64,000 bases of DNA from Streptomyces sp. NBC_01276 (GCF_041435355.1 NZ_CP108443.1:186001-250000); one strand, 5' to 3'. Counted from the stretch's first letter, positions 51,069 through 59,588 are shown. Program-made: numbers and translations. The notes: generated from the sequence alone by a model not told the origin.

Positions 51069-51716
51069 TCACATGTCGTCGACCGCGTAGGAGAGATGCT
51101 GTGTCACCCCCACCACTCCGTCGACGGTGCGGCAGAGTCTTTCGATCACCGGGATCAGGCTCTTGAACTGCACCGCACCGTGCAGTTCGACCCGGCCGTC
51201 GGTCACTTCGACGGTGACGGAACCGGGCTCCTGGCGCAGGGTGCGGTCGAGCACGTCTGCGGTGATCTCGTGGCGGATGTCGTCGTCGTCGCGGAGGAAG
51301 ATCTTCAGGAGGTCGCGCCGGCTGACGATCCCCACCAGTTTGTCCGCCCCGTCGACGACCAGCAGCCGCTTGACGCCCTGCGCCTCCATGAGGCGGGCCG
51401 CTTCGGCGACCGTCCAGTCGGATCCGGCGCACACGGCGGGAGCCGACATGAGCTGCTCGGCCCGTGTGCCCTCCGCCTTCTCGCGCTCCAGTGCGTCGGG
51501 CTCGGGCAGGATGCCCGGGAAGTCGCCCTGACCGGCCGACTTGGGCAGGAGGTCGCCCTCCGACACCACACCGAGGGCGTGTCCCGCGCCGTCGACGACG
51601 GCGACGGCCGACACCCGGTGCTCGGTGAGGGCGCGGACGACGTCCTTGAACGGCGCGTTCCCCGGTACCGTCACGACCTCGCGCGTCATCAGCTCGCCTA
51701 CTTCTCGATGTCTCAC
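51069..51716 (-). CDS. CBS-pair and BON-domain protein (copy A)
   Basis: A 215-residue protein. CBS1 is VGELMTREVVTVPGNAPFKDVVRALTEHRVSAVAVVDGAGHALGVVSEGDLL. CBS2 is MSAPAVCAGSDWTVAEAARLMEAQGVKRLLVVDGADKLVGIVSRRDLLKIFL. A BON domain follows (VTVEVTDGRVELHGAVQFKSLIPVIERLCRTVDGVVGV). CBS pairs bind adenine nucleotides, and BON domains bind phospholipid or pair with partners. Such proteins are abundant in actinobacterial hypoxia/dormancy regulons. The GTG start at 51716 has no strong Shine-Dalgarno. Confidence 0.88.
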   Translation of the reverse strand: MRHREVGELMTREVVTVPGNAPFKDVVRALTEHRVSAVAVVDGAGHALGVVSEGDLLPKSAGQGDFPGILPEPDALEREKAEGTRAEQLMSAPAVCAGSDWTVAEAARLMEAQGVKRLLVVDGADKLVGIVSRRDLLKIFLRDDDDIRHEITADVLDRTLRQEPGSVTVEVTDGRVELHGAVQFKSLIPVIERLCRTVDGVVGVTQHLSYAVDDM

Positions 51717-51977
51717 CCGTCTACTCCTACCGCTCTGTGGCTCGTTGGGCGTTGACCGACATGTCGTCCTGCCCGCACATGAGCCGATTGACGGCTCCTG
51801 GCGAGGAGGCGGAGAAGCGGCTCGGGGCCGCGCACCACACGATCGGGAGCCTTCGTGTGGGGTCAGCCATGGGCCATGACGGCGACCGGTGCGGCACCGA
51901 GCCCAGGTGTGCGCCGGGGGGCGAACGGCGCGCGTGCCGCCCCATCAAAGCGGCCGGGAGCCTCCAGCAGGCCGGCA

Positions 51978-52625
51978 TCAGGCCGCCGCGCGGGCCTCCC
52001 CGTCAAGGGCGAGGCGTACGTCCACCACACCTTCGACCGCCCGGATCGCGCGGGCCAGCAGCGGCACCAGGGCCCGGTCCCGAAGCGGTCCCTGGAGGGT
52101 GACCACACCCTCCAGCACGCTGAACCCGACATGGGCAGGCAGGGGCAGCTCGCCCAGGACGAGCTGGCGGACCTCGGCTTCGATCTCCTCATCGGGGCGC
52201 AGGAACACCGTGAGAAGGTCACTGCGGCTCACGACGCCTTCGAGCATTCCGACACCGTTGACGACCGGCAGCCGTTTGACGGCCTTGCGTGCCATGATGC
52301 GCGCGGCTTCGGCGAGGGTGGCGTCAGGGTGGACGGTGACGGCGGGGCTGGACATGAGTTCCTCGGCCAGTACGGCGCCGGCTTTGGCTGCTTCGTCGAG
52401 GCGCTCCGTGTGTCTGGGGGGCTCGTCGCGCCGGTACTCCTCCTTGGGCAGGAGATCGGCCTCGGAGACCACGCCCACCACGCGGCCCTCGCCCTCCAGC
52501 ACCGGCAGGGCGCTGACCTTCCACTGGTGCATCAACTGGACGATCTCCTTGTACGACGCCTCGCGGCCGACGGCGATCGCGGTGTGCGACATGACGTCGC
52601 TGACGGTGTACCGGGTTGCGGGCAT
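51978..52625 (-). CDS. CBS-pair and BON-domain protein (copy B)
   Basis: A 215-residue paralogue of copy A from ATG 52625 (CGGAG seven bases upstream). CBS1 is VSDVMSHTAIAVGREASYKEIVQLMHQWKVSALPVLEGEGRVVGVVSEADLL. CBS2 is MSSPAVTVHPDATLAEAARIMARKAVKRLPVVNGVGMLEGVVSRSDLLTVFL, followed by BON (VGFSVLEGVVTLQGPLRDRALVPLLARAIRAVEGVVDV). It is divergent from the truncated PPDK at 52957, and a perfect DosR-like dyad lies between them. It probably senses energy charge. Confidence 0.9.
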   Translation of the reverse strand: MPATRYTVSDVMSHTAIAVGREASYKEIVQLMHQWKVSALPVLEGEGRVVGVVSEADLLPKEEYRRDEPPRHTERLDEAAKAGAVLAEELMSSPAVTVHPDATLAEAARIMARKAVKRLPVVNGVGMLEGVVSRSDLLTVFLRPDEEIEAEVRQLVLGELPLPAHVGFSVLEGVVTLQGPLRDRALVPLLARAIRAVEGVVDVRLALDGEARAAA

Positions 52626-52836
52626 GACGGACTCCGAGGGCTCCGGTGGGGGAAAAAGGGGCTGGAACATCCACGACCAGCCGACCAGCTCGCCGGGACC
52701 CAGGCTCTCGATCACGGCCGGCTGCCTGCCGGGCACGTGCAGATCCGGCGAGACGGCGCCGGACCGAACGGTGTACGCATACGGCCCTCCATTCGGATCC
52801 GCCTTCATTCTGCGGCGCCGCTCCGCGGGTCGGGAT

Positions 52837-52850
52837 GGGCCGACCGGCCC
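52837..52850. promoter_or_regulatory. Perfect DosR/OsdR-type dyad between CBS-BON B and PPDK genes
   Basis: GGGCCGACCGGCCC has perfect six-base arms and matches GGGnCnnnnGnCCC, the symmetrical core of the mycobacterial DosR box and of OsdR-type sites in Streptomyces as I recall them. A half-matching copy follows at 52858-52871. Both lie in the control region of two divergent genes of the kind controlled by DosR/OsdR. In a GC-rich genome the dyad may arise by chance. Confidence 0.5.
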
Positions 52851-52956
52851 TCGTCGGAGCCCGACCGGCCCATGCCGGAAGTGCCCGGAGGGGCGATGGT
52901 GGGCACGAGCGGGCGATCGGCCACCGCGACCGTACGGGAAGGGACGGACACCTGCG

Positions 52957-54057
52957 ATGCAGCGGTACGTGTACGACTTCGCCGAGGGCGGCCCGCACAC
53001 GGCCGCACTGCTGGGCGACAAGGGCGCCGGTCTGGCCGAGATGACCCGCATGGGGCTCCCCGTACCCCCCGGTTTCACCGTCACCACCGAAGCCTGCCGC
53101 GTCTTCCTCGCGACGGGTGAGCCGCCCGCGGAACTGGCCGGCCAGATGGCGGACCACTTGGCGGACTTGGAACGGAACGTCGGCAAGCGCCTCGGACGGG
53201 TCAGCGATCCCCTGCTGCTCTCCGTCCGCACGGGAGCCGGATCCTCGACGCCCGGCATGGCGGAGACGGTCCTCGACGTGGGCCTCAACGACCTCTCCGT
53301 CCTCGGTCTGGGCGTCGCACCAGGAAGTGAGCGGTTCGCATGGGACTCCTACCGTCGCCTGGTGCAGATGTTCGGCAGCACGGTCATGGGAGTCGACACA
53401 TCGCTCTTCGAGGAAGTCGTTCTCCGTGTCGAACGACAACACGCGGTGGCCGACGACGGTCGGCTCGACGTGGTGGACCTCATCAGACTGGTACAGACGT
53501 TCAAGGACCTGATCGCGGAACGGACCGGTGAAGAGTTCCCGCAGGATCCGGCCGAACAGCTGCGGCGGGCGGTCCTGGCTGCTTTCGCGTCGTGGAAGGC
53601 AGAGCGTGCACGGCCGCACGGGCGCCGTCACCGTCGTCGCCGTGGTCACCTCCCCGACCCCGGCGTCGCGGTGAGCGTGCAGAGCATGGTCTTCGGCAAT
53701 CTCGGCCCCGACTCCGGCTGTGGCGTCGCCTCCACGAGGGACCCGGCCACCGGCAGGCGGGGCATGTACGGGAGCTACCTGCCCAACGCCCAAGGCGATG
53801 ACGTGGTGGCCGGGATGCGTGACACCGTGCCGCTCGGGCGACTCGCGGAGCTCGCCCCCGGGGCCCACGCACGGTTGCGTGACTGCATGGAGCGACTGGA
53901 GGACCGGTACGACGACCGGTGCGACATCGAGTTCACCGTCGAACGCGGAACGCTGTGGATGCTGCAGGCCCATGTCGGCAAACGCCCGCCTCAGGACGTC
54001 CAGGCACCGCTGACCGGTCCGCCGGCGGAGGCGAACCCCTCGACGGCGGAAGGGTGA
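52957..54057 (+). CDS. ppdK: Truncated pyruvate, phosphate dikinase (ATP-grasp domain only)
   Basis: A 366-residue protein that covers only the N-terminal nucleotide-binding part of PPDK, which is normally about 880-900 residues. It begins YVYDFAEGGPHTAALLGDKGAGLAEMTRMGLPVPPGFTVTTEAC, continues LLLSVRTGAGSSTPGMAETVLDVGLND and MYGSYLPNAQGDDVVAGMRDTVPL, and ends CDIEFTVERGTLWMLQAHVGKR followed by 20 unrelated residues. The phosphohistidine swivel and the C-terminal PEP barrel are missing, and no continuation is found downstream. It may be a pseudogene or a partial-reaction protein. Confidence 0.8.
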   Translation: MQRYVYDFAEGGPHTAALLGDKGAGLAEMTRMGLPVPPGFTVTTEACRVFLATGEPPAELAGQMADHLADLERNVGKRLGRVSDPLLLSVRTGAGSSTPGMAETVLDVGLNDLSVLGLGVAPGSERFAWDSYRRLVQMFGSTVMGVDTSLFEEVVLRVERQHAVADDGRLDVVDLIRLVQTFKDLIAERTGEEFPQDPAEQLRRAVLAAFASWKAERARPHGRRHRRRRGHLPDPGVAVSVQSMVFGNLGPDSGCGVASTRDPATGRRGMYGSYLPNAQGDDVVAGMRDTVPLGRLAELAPGAHARLRDCMERLEDRYDDRCDIEFTVERGTLWMLQAHVGKRPPQDVQAPLTGPPAEANPSTAEG

Positions 54058-54079
54058 CTGCCGTAGCCGGCAGGTGTCG

Positions 54080-54114
54080 GGGACGGGACGGGACGGGACG
54101 GGACGGGACGGGAC
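54080..54114. repeat. Seven tandem GGGAC pentamers
   Basis: Perfect copies at 54080, 54085, 54090, 54095, 54100, 54105 and 54110, followed by GG. They lie in the 63-base gap between the convergent PPDK fragment and the gene at 54121. The array is prone to slippage, and no role is evident. Confidence 0.9.
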
Positions 54115-54120
54115 GGTGGT

Positions 54121-54399
54121 TCAGGGGCGTATCTGCTCGATGAGGCGGAGGTTGCAGGACGCCTGACCCCTGCTGTTCTTCGCCAGCACCCAGAACGTTC
54201 CGTCGCCGTCGCGGCCCACCACGGTCGACGCGCCCTTCAGCGAGTCGGGCTTGTGGTTCTTGGCCACGTCGTACAACTCGACGAGCGCCTGTTCCCGGGT
54301 CTTGTTGCCGTTGATGGTTCGAACGAGCCTGATCTGCCGATGCGGTGCCGCTCCATCGGCCGTGCTCGTCTCCTCCGAGATGATCAACCACGTGGACAT
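54121..54399 (-). CDS. Small conserved hypothetical protein
   Basis: A 92-residue protein with AAGGAGG eight bases before ATG 54399. It is beta-rich: TWLIISEETSTADGAAPHRQIRLVRTINGNKTREQALVELYDVAKNH, then VGRDGDGTFWVLAKNSRGQASCNLRLIEQIRP. There is no membrane segment or signal. Such small proteins are common orphan genes in Streptomyces. I cannot assign a function. Confidence 0.65.
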   Translation of the reverse strand: MSTWLIISEETSTADGAAPHRQIRLVRTINGNKTREQALVELYDVAKNHKPDSLKGASTVVGRDGDGTFWVLAKNSRGQASCNLRLIEQIRP

Positions 54400-54554
54400 C
54401 GTTCAGCCTCCTTGTGACGGGTGGTGTCGGCGCCCGCTCATCACGAGCGGCGAACCGCATCCACATCCACATCCACAGCCGCATCCCGGGGCCAGACACG
54501 ACCTACGTCTCCTCGGCCTCGCCCCTGCGACGGTGTCCGTTCCGGGCCGCGGAC

Positions 54555-55280
54555 TCATCGCGTCGGCGGCTCGTACTGCCCTTCGAGGCCCATGCCACGC
54601 ACCAGCTCCTGCATCAGCAGCTCGAACATGGGCTCCTGGTCGGAAAAGAGAGGGGCGAAGTGCCCGAAGACCTCCAGCGCGATCTGGCCGTAGAGCGACC
54701 GCCAGCAGCTCAGCATCACCACCATCGCGCCGGGGGGAAGGTCGACCCCGGTGTCCGCCCGGTAGTCCAGCATCTGCTGCCGCAAGCGCGGATCCATCTC
54801 GTCCTCGGCGAGGACCGGGAACGGGCGGTCCGCCCACAGCTGCACGAAGACCGGACCCCAGAGGCCGGCGAGCCGCCGCACCCAGGAGCTGGTCAGCTCG
54901 CGGTGAGCGTCGCCGGCAGCCGTGGCAGGTGTGCCGAACAGCAGGTTGAATTCGGGCTGGTGCGTTATGGCCCAATGCCGCAGCACGCGCACCGGTTCGA
55001 TCATCCGCATCGCGAAATTGTCCGCGGGGTGGGAGAGGGCCGCGGCCTGGAGCTCGTTCACCAGATCGTCGACGATGTCATCCGCCACCCGGTACACGAT
55101 CTCCGGGAGCCCGCCCTCGAAATGGTGGTAGAGGGCGGCGGGGGTGACCTCGACGCGCCGGGCGATCTCGGCCAGCGTGAGGGCCTCGACGCCCTGGTGG
55201 GTGATGACCTGACGGGCGGCGGAGCGCACTTCCGCGGACATCTGAGCCCGTAGCCGTTCACGACGCCCTGATGCCGCCAT
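54555..55280 (-). CDS. TetR-family transcriptional regulator
   Basis: A 241-residue protein. The N-terminal HTH is EVRSAARQVITHQGVEALTLAEIARRVEVTPAALYHHFEGGLPEIVYRVADDI (residues 16-70). The C-terminal ligand domain of about 150 residues contains RMIEPVRVLRHWAITHQPEFNLLFGTPA, resembling the WHG-type TetR C-terminal domain, and ends QELVRGMGLEGQY. No target gene adjoins directly. It precedes the membrane protein at 55325 on the same strand with 44 bases between. Confidence 0.88.
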   Translation of the reverse strand: MAASGRRERLRAQMSAEVRSAARQVITHQGVEALTLAEIARRVEVTPAALYHHFEGGLPEIVYRVADDIVDDLVNELQAAALSHPADNFAMRMIEPVRVLRHWAITHQPEFNLLFGTPATAAGDAHRELTSSWVRRLAGLWGPVFVQLWADRPFPVLAEDEMDPRLRQQMLDYRADTGVDLPPGAMVVMLSCWRSLYGQIALEVFGHFAPLFSDQEPMFELLMQELVRGMGLEGQYEPPTR

Positions 55281-55324
55281 CCGCTCGCCTCTCCTCGCGC
55301 CTCGACCCCGGGGAGTACGCTACG

Positions 55325-56254
55325 TCATTCCTCGTCGGGGAATTCGGCGCGGTGGTCCTTGGCGGAGATCCGCCAACGGTCCACGAACCGGTCCATGAAG
55401 GCATAGCTGACGTCCTCTGGCTTTCCCTGCGGATTCAGGGTCACTTGTGCCTCCTTTCCCTTGACTTGCACCTTCTTCACCAGCATTCTGCGCCCACCGT
55501 CCGCCAGGAAGTCCGCGTCGGAGCTCTGTGAGGCCGTTTCCATGTACGCGGTGCAGTCTCCGTTCGCCTGTTCCAGGGTCTGCCGCGCCTCCGGGGTGTA
55601 CAAAGCGCACATGCGAGCGAAGTCCCGGTCCCTCGTCGCAGCGCCGAACGCGTCCCAGGTCTCCCTCACGCCGCCTTCCCCCGGGTCCGCCCCGATGGAT
55701 GCCACGCTGCGCGCGGAGATGAGGCTGCCGCCGCCACCACGCGCGTCGACCGGTCCCGGGCCGGCGCCGTCGTCCCCGCCGACCCACTGCGTGACGCCGT
55801 AGCCGCCGAGTACGACGGCCAGGAGGGCGAAGGCCCCGAAACCGATGCGGGTGGTGCGCTTCCTGCTGCTGTCGATGTTGCCGCCGGCGACCTGGGCGTT
55901 CTTCCCGCTGATGCCTCCGCCGTTGATGTTCACCTGGTGGTGCGACGAGCCGGAGGTGGCGGTGCCCTGGTTGGTGTGGTGCTGGTAGAGCTTCACCGCG
56001 TCGTCCAGTTCCCGCGCGAACGAGGCGTCGCTCTGAGCGGAGGTGGCGAGCAGGCTCGCGGCCTCCATCCGCCGCCCGGAATCCTGCGGAGCCTCTTCGA
56101 ACCGCTCCAGCACCCTCGCGCCGTCAGCCGTGGACCGCAGGCGCTGCTTCACCAGGTCGGCGACGGAACCGGCGGCCAGGTTCTGGAGGACTCCGGCCAG
56201 GAAGTCCCCCGCGATGCCGACCGCTGCCGCCGCCAGGATCCCGAGCTCCACCAT
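55325..56254 (-). CDS. Membrane protein with NINGGG-type repeat motif and NTF2-like C terminus
   Basis: A 309-residue protein with GGGGAGG before ATG 56254. Residues 1-100 are helical (GDFLAGVLQNLAAGSVADLVKQRLRS, DSGRRMEAASLLATSAQSDASFARELDDAVKLYQ). Residues 108-130 read VNINGGGISGKNAQVAGGNI, a short beta-helical motif seen in some actinobacterial membrane and conflict-associated proteins. A single membrane helix follows (FGAFALLAVVLGGYGVTQW). The extracytoplasmic C terminus (VRETWDAFGAATRDRDFARMCALYTPEARQTLEQ) resembles NTF2/DUF4878-type domains. The function is unknown. Confidence 0.6.
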   Translation of the reverse strand: MVELGILAAAAVGIAGDFLAGVLQNLAAGSVADLVKQRLRSTADGARVLERFEEAPQDSGRRMEAASLLATSAQSDASFARELDDAVKLYQHHTNQGTATSGSSHHQVNINGGGISGKNAQVAGGNIDSSRKRTTRIGFGAFALLAVVLGGYGVTQWVGGDDGAGPGPVDARGGGGSLISARSVASIGADPGEGGVRETWDAFGAATRDRDFARMCALYTPEARQTLEQANGDCTAYMETASQSSDADFLADGGRRMLVKKVQVKGKEAQVTLNPQGKPEDVSYAFMDRFVDRWRISAKDHRAEFPDEE

Positions 56255-56281
56255 CTTTTCCTCCCCGTATCCGGGTCAACT

Positions 56282-56319
56282 GCTCAAGCGGTCAAACCCT
56301 TGAGCTAAAGGGCCTTTAG
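56282..56319. promoter_or_regulatory. Two abutting inverted repeats upstream of the integrase remnant
   Basis: GCTCAAG (56282-56288) pairs with CTTGAGC (56299-56305). Immediately after, CTAAAG (56305-56310) pairs with CTTTAG (56314-56319). They lie in the AT-rich gap between divergent genes at 55325-56254 and 56494-57486. A repressor site or a compact hairpin are both possible. Confidence 0.5.
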
Positions 56320-56493
56320 AAAGTAGCGCACCTTTAAGATCGACTTCCAGTCAAGTGCGCCAAGGAAAGCCGGACTTGGTGTGAGTATTCAGTGGCTGCC
56401 GCAGTAAACACCGGATTTACTGCGGCAGCGCCGATATTCTCGCCCGGGGCCGGGTGCGCACATTCACCGCGAGAGGACCGGAAGGGCGGACGG

Positions 56494-57486
56494 GTGGCGA
56501 TCGAACGAGCGGCCGTGCCGGAGACCGAGACCGAGACCGAGACAGAGACCGAGGGCGAGATCGCGTCGCGGGTGCCGCGTCCCCGGGCCGAGCCGCCGCT
56601 GCCCGTCCCACCGCGGACGTACGCGTCGGCAGTCGAGCGGTACCTCGCCGGCGCGGGCATCTCGGAGTCCTCCGTACGGATCTACCGGATCTCGCTCACC
56701 ACCTGGGGCTGGATGCTGCGCGGCGAACGAGCCCCGACCGGGCCGGCCCGCCGCCGTGCGACGCCCCCGCCCTTCGACCTCGCGGCAGTCGACGACCCCG
56801 GGCTGCCGCCCGTACTCGCCGAACTCGCGGCGGCGCGGGCGGACGAGATGGACGCCGACACCGTCAACCGCGAAGTGTCCATCGCGCGCAAAGCGATCGG
56901 CTGGTGGCAGGCCCAGGGCTGGATCGAGGCAGACCCGACGATCGGGGTCGAACGGCGCCCGGCACCGCCGAACCGCACGAAGGCGCTGTCGAAGCCTCAG
57001 ATCGCCGCCCTGTGGGCGTTGGAGTCGTCCTTACGGGAGAAGACGTTCTGGCGGCTGCTCTACGAAAGCGCCGCACGGGCCGAGGAGATCCTGTGCCTGA
57101 ACGTCGAGGAGCTGTCGCCCGCCGACCAGCGCGGCCGGGTCGTCTCCAAGGGCGGCACCCCCGAGTGGATCCACTGGCGGTCCGGCACCGCCCGGCTCCT
57201 GCCCCGGCTCATCGCCGGACGCACCCACGGCCCGCTCTTCCTCACCTACCGCAAGGCCCCCGCCCGCACCCCGGCTCCCGACACCTGCCCGACGACCGGC
57301 CGCGCCAGACTGTCCTACCGCCGGGCGGAACAGATCTTCGAGGAGAGCACGCGACTGCTGGCCAACCCCCTCGCCGGGCCGGATGACTTCGACGCGCTGG
57401 AGGGCTGGACGCTCCACCGGCTCCGCCACGGCGTCCTCACCCACGACGCGGGAGACGGCACCCCGACTTCCACGAGCCCCGGATGA
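56494..57486 (+). pseudogene. Tyrosine recombinase truncated before the catalytic Tyr
   Basis: A 330-residue frame from GTG 56494 (GGAAGG upstream). A Glu-Thr repeat (encoded by the hexamer array at 56521-56550) precedes a SAM-like core-binding domain (TYASAVERYLAGAGISESSVRIYRISLTTWGWML). The catalytic domain has the first Arg (LLYESAARAEEILCLNVEEL) and HRLRHG (HxxR). After HDAGDGTPT the family normally continues through a His/Trp and the nucleophilic Tyr about 30-40 residues later, but the frame ends eight residues on. Recombination activity is not expected. No att site or excisionase was seen. Confidence 0.7.
56521..56550 (+). repeat. Five tandem hexamers (GAGACC)
   Basis: Units start at 56521, 56527, 56533, 56539 (GAGACA) and 56545, encoding Glu-Thr pairs near the N terminus of the recombinase remnant. 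Confidence 0.85.
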
Positions 57487-57645
57487 ACGCTCCCCGATGA
57501 CCGGCTCCGTGCCGCGCCGAACTCCAGGAGCAGGGTCACGGCCACGAGCGCTCGCAGCCCCGGTGCCGGCGGCCCGCTGCCGACCCGCCCGCTGCGGCGC
57601 GGGCGCGACCCGGCAGGACACCCGCATTCCGCGTTCCGCGGGGCC

Positions 57646-58551
57646 TTACCCGCGGTCGCCCGCGTCGAGGCGGTGGCAGGCGTCCAGCAGGGCGGCGAGG
57701 TCGCGGGACGGGGGGCCGGGCCGGACGGCGAGGGAGGTCGGGACGGTCGGTGCGGGGGTGGTGAAGGGGCGGAAGGCGACCCCGGGGGCCGGCTGGATCG
57801 CGGCCTGGGCGGCGTAGTAGACGGTCCAGGTGGGGCGGCCCGCGGCGATGGCGGCCAGGGTGTCCTGGTCGTTGGTGAACGGCGGCCCCGGGACCGGCTC
57901 GAAGCCCGCCGCCCGGCAGGCCGCGGTGACGGCGTCCACCAGCGGCGGGTTCTCCTCGCGCGCGGCGATCCGCAGGGGCAGCCCGGCCGGGCCCGTGAGG
58001 TCCGCCAGGTCCACGTCGGCCCCCGCGGCCAGTGGATGGCGCGCGGGGAGGGCGGCGACGAGCTCCTCCTCCCACAGCGGCAGCAGTTCCAGGCCGGGCC
58101 GGGGATCCGCGCCCCGCACGAAGGCCGCGTCCAGCTCCCCGTCCCGGACCTGCCCCAGACGCGTCGTCAGGGGCACGCCGACCAGTTCCACCAGGAGGGC
58201 GGGCGCGCGCTCGGCGAGGTCGGACAGCAGTTCCCCGAGCCGGCGGCCCAGGCCGGTGCCGGTACCCACCCGCAGCGTGGCGTCCCGCTCCGTGCGCAAC
58301 CCGGCCATCGCCCCGGATGCGGCCCGTCCGGTGTCCAGCAGGGCGCGTGCGTACGGCAGGAACACCTGCCCGGCGCGGGTCAGCGTCACCGTACGCGTCG
58401 TGCGGTCGAACAGCTCCAGGCCGAACTCCCGCTCCAGCCGGCGGATCTGCTGGCTGACGGTCGGCTGGCCGATGTGCAGCCGCTCGGCGGCGCGCCCGAA
58501 GTGCAGTTCCTCGGCCACCGCCGCGAAATACCGGACCTGGCGCAGCTCCAC
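57646..58551 (-). CDS. LysR-family transcriptional regulator
   Basis: A 301-residue protein with the LysR HTH MELRQVRYFAAVAEELHFGRAAERLHIGQPTVSQQIRRLEREFG (residues 1-45) and the usual linker helix. The two-lobed effector domain includes LRVGTGTGLGRRLGELLSDL and AAFVRGADPRPGLELLPLWEEELVAALPARHPLA. It is divergent from the alpha/beta-hydrolase gene at 58704, its likely target. The 152-base gap contains the dyad at 58586. Confidence 0.92.
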   Translation of the reverse strand: MELRQVRYFAAVAEELHFGRAAERLHIGQPTVSQQIRRLEREFGLELFDRTTRTVTLTRAGQVFLPYARALLDTGRAASGAMAGLRTERDATLRVGTGTGLGRRLGELLSDLAERAPALLVELVGVPLTTRLGQVRDGELDAAFVRGADPRPGLELLPLWEEELVAALPARHPLAAGADVDLADLTGPAGLPLRIAAREENPPLVDAVTAACRAAGFEPVPGPPFTNDQDTLAAIAAGRPTWTVYYAAQAAIQPAPGVAFRPFTTPAPTVPTSLAVRPGPPSRDLAALLDACHRLDAGDRG

Positions 58552-58585
58552 GCGTACCTCCCGCCCTCCTGCCGATTCATCGCGA

Positions 58586-58595
58586 TCATCGATGA
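58586..58595. promoter_or_regulatory. Short perfect palindrome in the LysR/hydrolase gap
   Basis: TCATCGATGA is self-complementary and sits in the AT-richer centre of the divergent region, near a further ATTCATCGCG element (58575-58584). It could form part of a T-N11-A LysR site. The palindrome is short. Confidence 0.35.
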
Positions 58596-58703
58596 GTCTA
58601 GGTACGGATCAGGCGTTGGACGGAACGCCCTCCCCGACTGGAATGGCCTCCGGCCTCACGAACGGCGCCGGGACACCGGGCCGCACAACGGAAAGGGACC
58701 GTC

Positions 58704-59519
58704 ATGCCGGTCGCGCACGTCAACGGAACCGGCCTCTCCTACGAGGACCACGGCGCCGGACGCCCCCTGGTCTTCCTGCACGGCTGGGGCACCAGTGGCC
58801 GCGTGTGGGACGCACAGACCGCCGACCTGGGCCGCGACCACCGCGTGATCACCGTCGACTGGCGCGGGTGCGGCCGGTCCGAGCGGCCCACGACCGGTTA
58901 CACCATCGCCGATGTCACCCACGACACCCTGGAGTTCCTGGACGCGCTGGAACTCGATGCGCCGGTGCTGATCGGCTCGTCGATCGCCGGGGCGTTCGTA
59001 CTGGAGGCCGCGCTGGCGGCGCCGCGGCGGATCGGTGCCGTGATCCCGGTCGACGCGGGGGTGCACCACTTCGCGGCGGACGGCATGCGGGAGGCGATGG
59101 CCGAACTGCTGGCCGGCCTGCGGACGGACCGGGCCCGCGCGCTGGCCGCCTTCGTGCCGCACTGGTACCGGCCTGGGACGGACAGGGCCGTGATCGACCG
59201 GACGGTACGCCGGCTCCTGGACTCCACCCCCCTCATCGACCGGCTCGTTGCCGACCAGGCGGACTACGACCCGCGCCCCCGCCTGGGCGGGATCCGGGTG
59301 CCGGTCCACTTCCTCCACGGCGAACGGGACACCGAGGTCCCGCCGGAGGTGCCGCGGGAGTGCGCGGCACTGATCCCGGGGGCCCGGCTCACCGTGATCG
59401 AGGACGCGGGCCACATGTCCCAGCAGGACCAGCCCGAGCGCTTCAACGCGGCGCTGCGCGCCGCCCTCGCATCGGTGCCGGTCATTCTTCCGGGGGACGG
59501 TTCGTCGGCTCGGGGATGA
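58704..59519 (+). CDS. Alpha/beta-hydrolase (haloperoxidase/esterase-like)
   Basis: A 271-residue protein. LVFLHGWGTSGRVWDAQ is the oxyanion loop region, VDWRGCGRSERP follows, the nucleophile elbow is IGSSIAGAFVL (Ser near residue 94), and DAGHMSQQDQPERFN holds the catalytic His. The acid is probably in HGERDTEVP. The protein is cytosolic and cofactor-free, of the haloperoxidase-like esterase group. The divergent LysR regulator is its likely controller. Substrate unknown. Confidence 0.88.
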   Translation: MPVAHVNGTGLSYEDHGAGRPLVFLHGWGTSGRVWDAQTADLGRDHRVITVDWRGCGRSERPTTGYTIADVTHDTLEFLDALELDAPVLIGSSIAGAFVLEAALAAPRRIGAVIPVDAGVHHFAADGMREAMAELLAGLRTDRARALAAFVPHWYRPGTDRAVIDRTVRRLLDSTPLIDRLVADQADYDPRPRLGGIRVPVHFLHGERDTEVPPEVPRECAALIPGARLTVIEDAGHMSQQDQPERFNAALRAALASVPVILPGDGSSARG

Positions 59520-59588
59520 GCCGGCCGAGGCCGGGCGTCGTCCTGCCGGGCGACGCGAGACCGGCATGCCCGCAGGCAGCATCTGGAC

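Noticed and set aside
54080..54114. Possible CRISPR-like array
   Set aside because: Pentamers are directly abutting with no spacers.
54455..54482. CATCCA hexamer run encoding Met-Trp repeats on the minus strand
   Set aside because: A short low-complexity stretch in an intergenic gap. No gene-like frame spans it.
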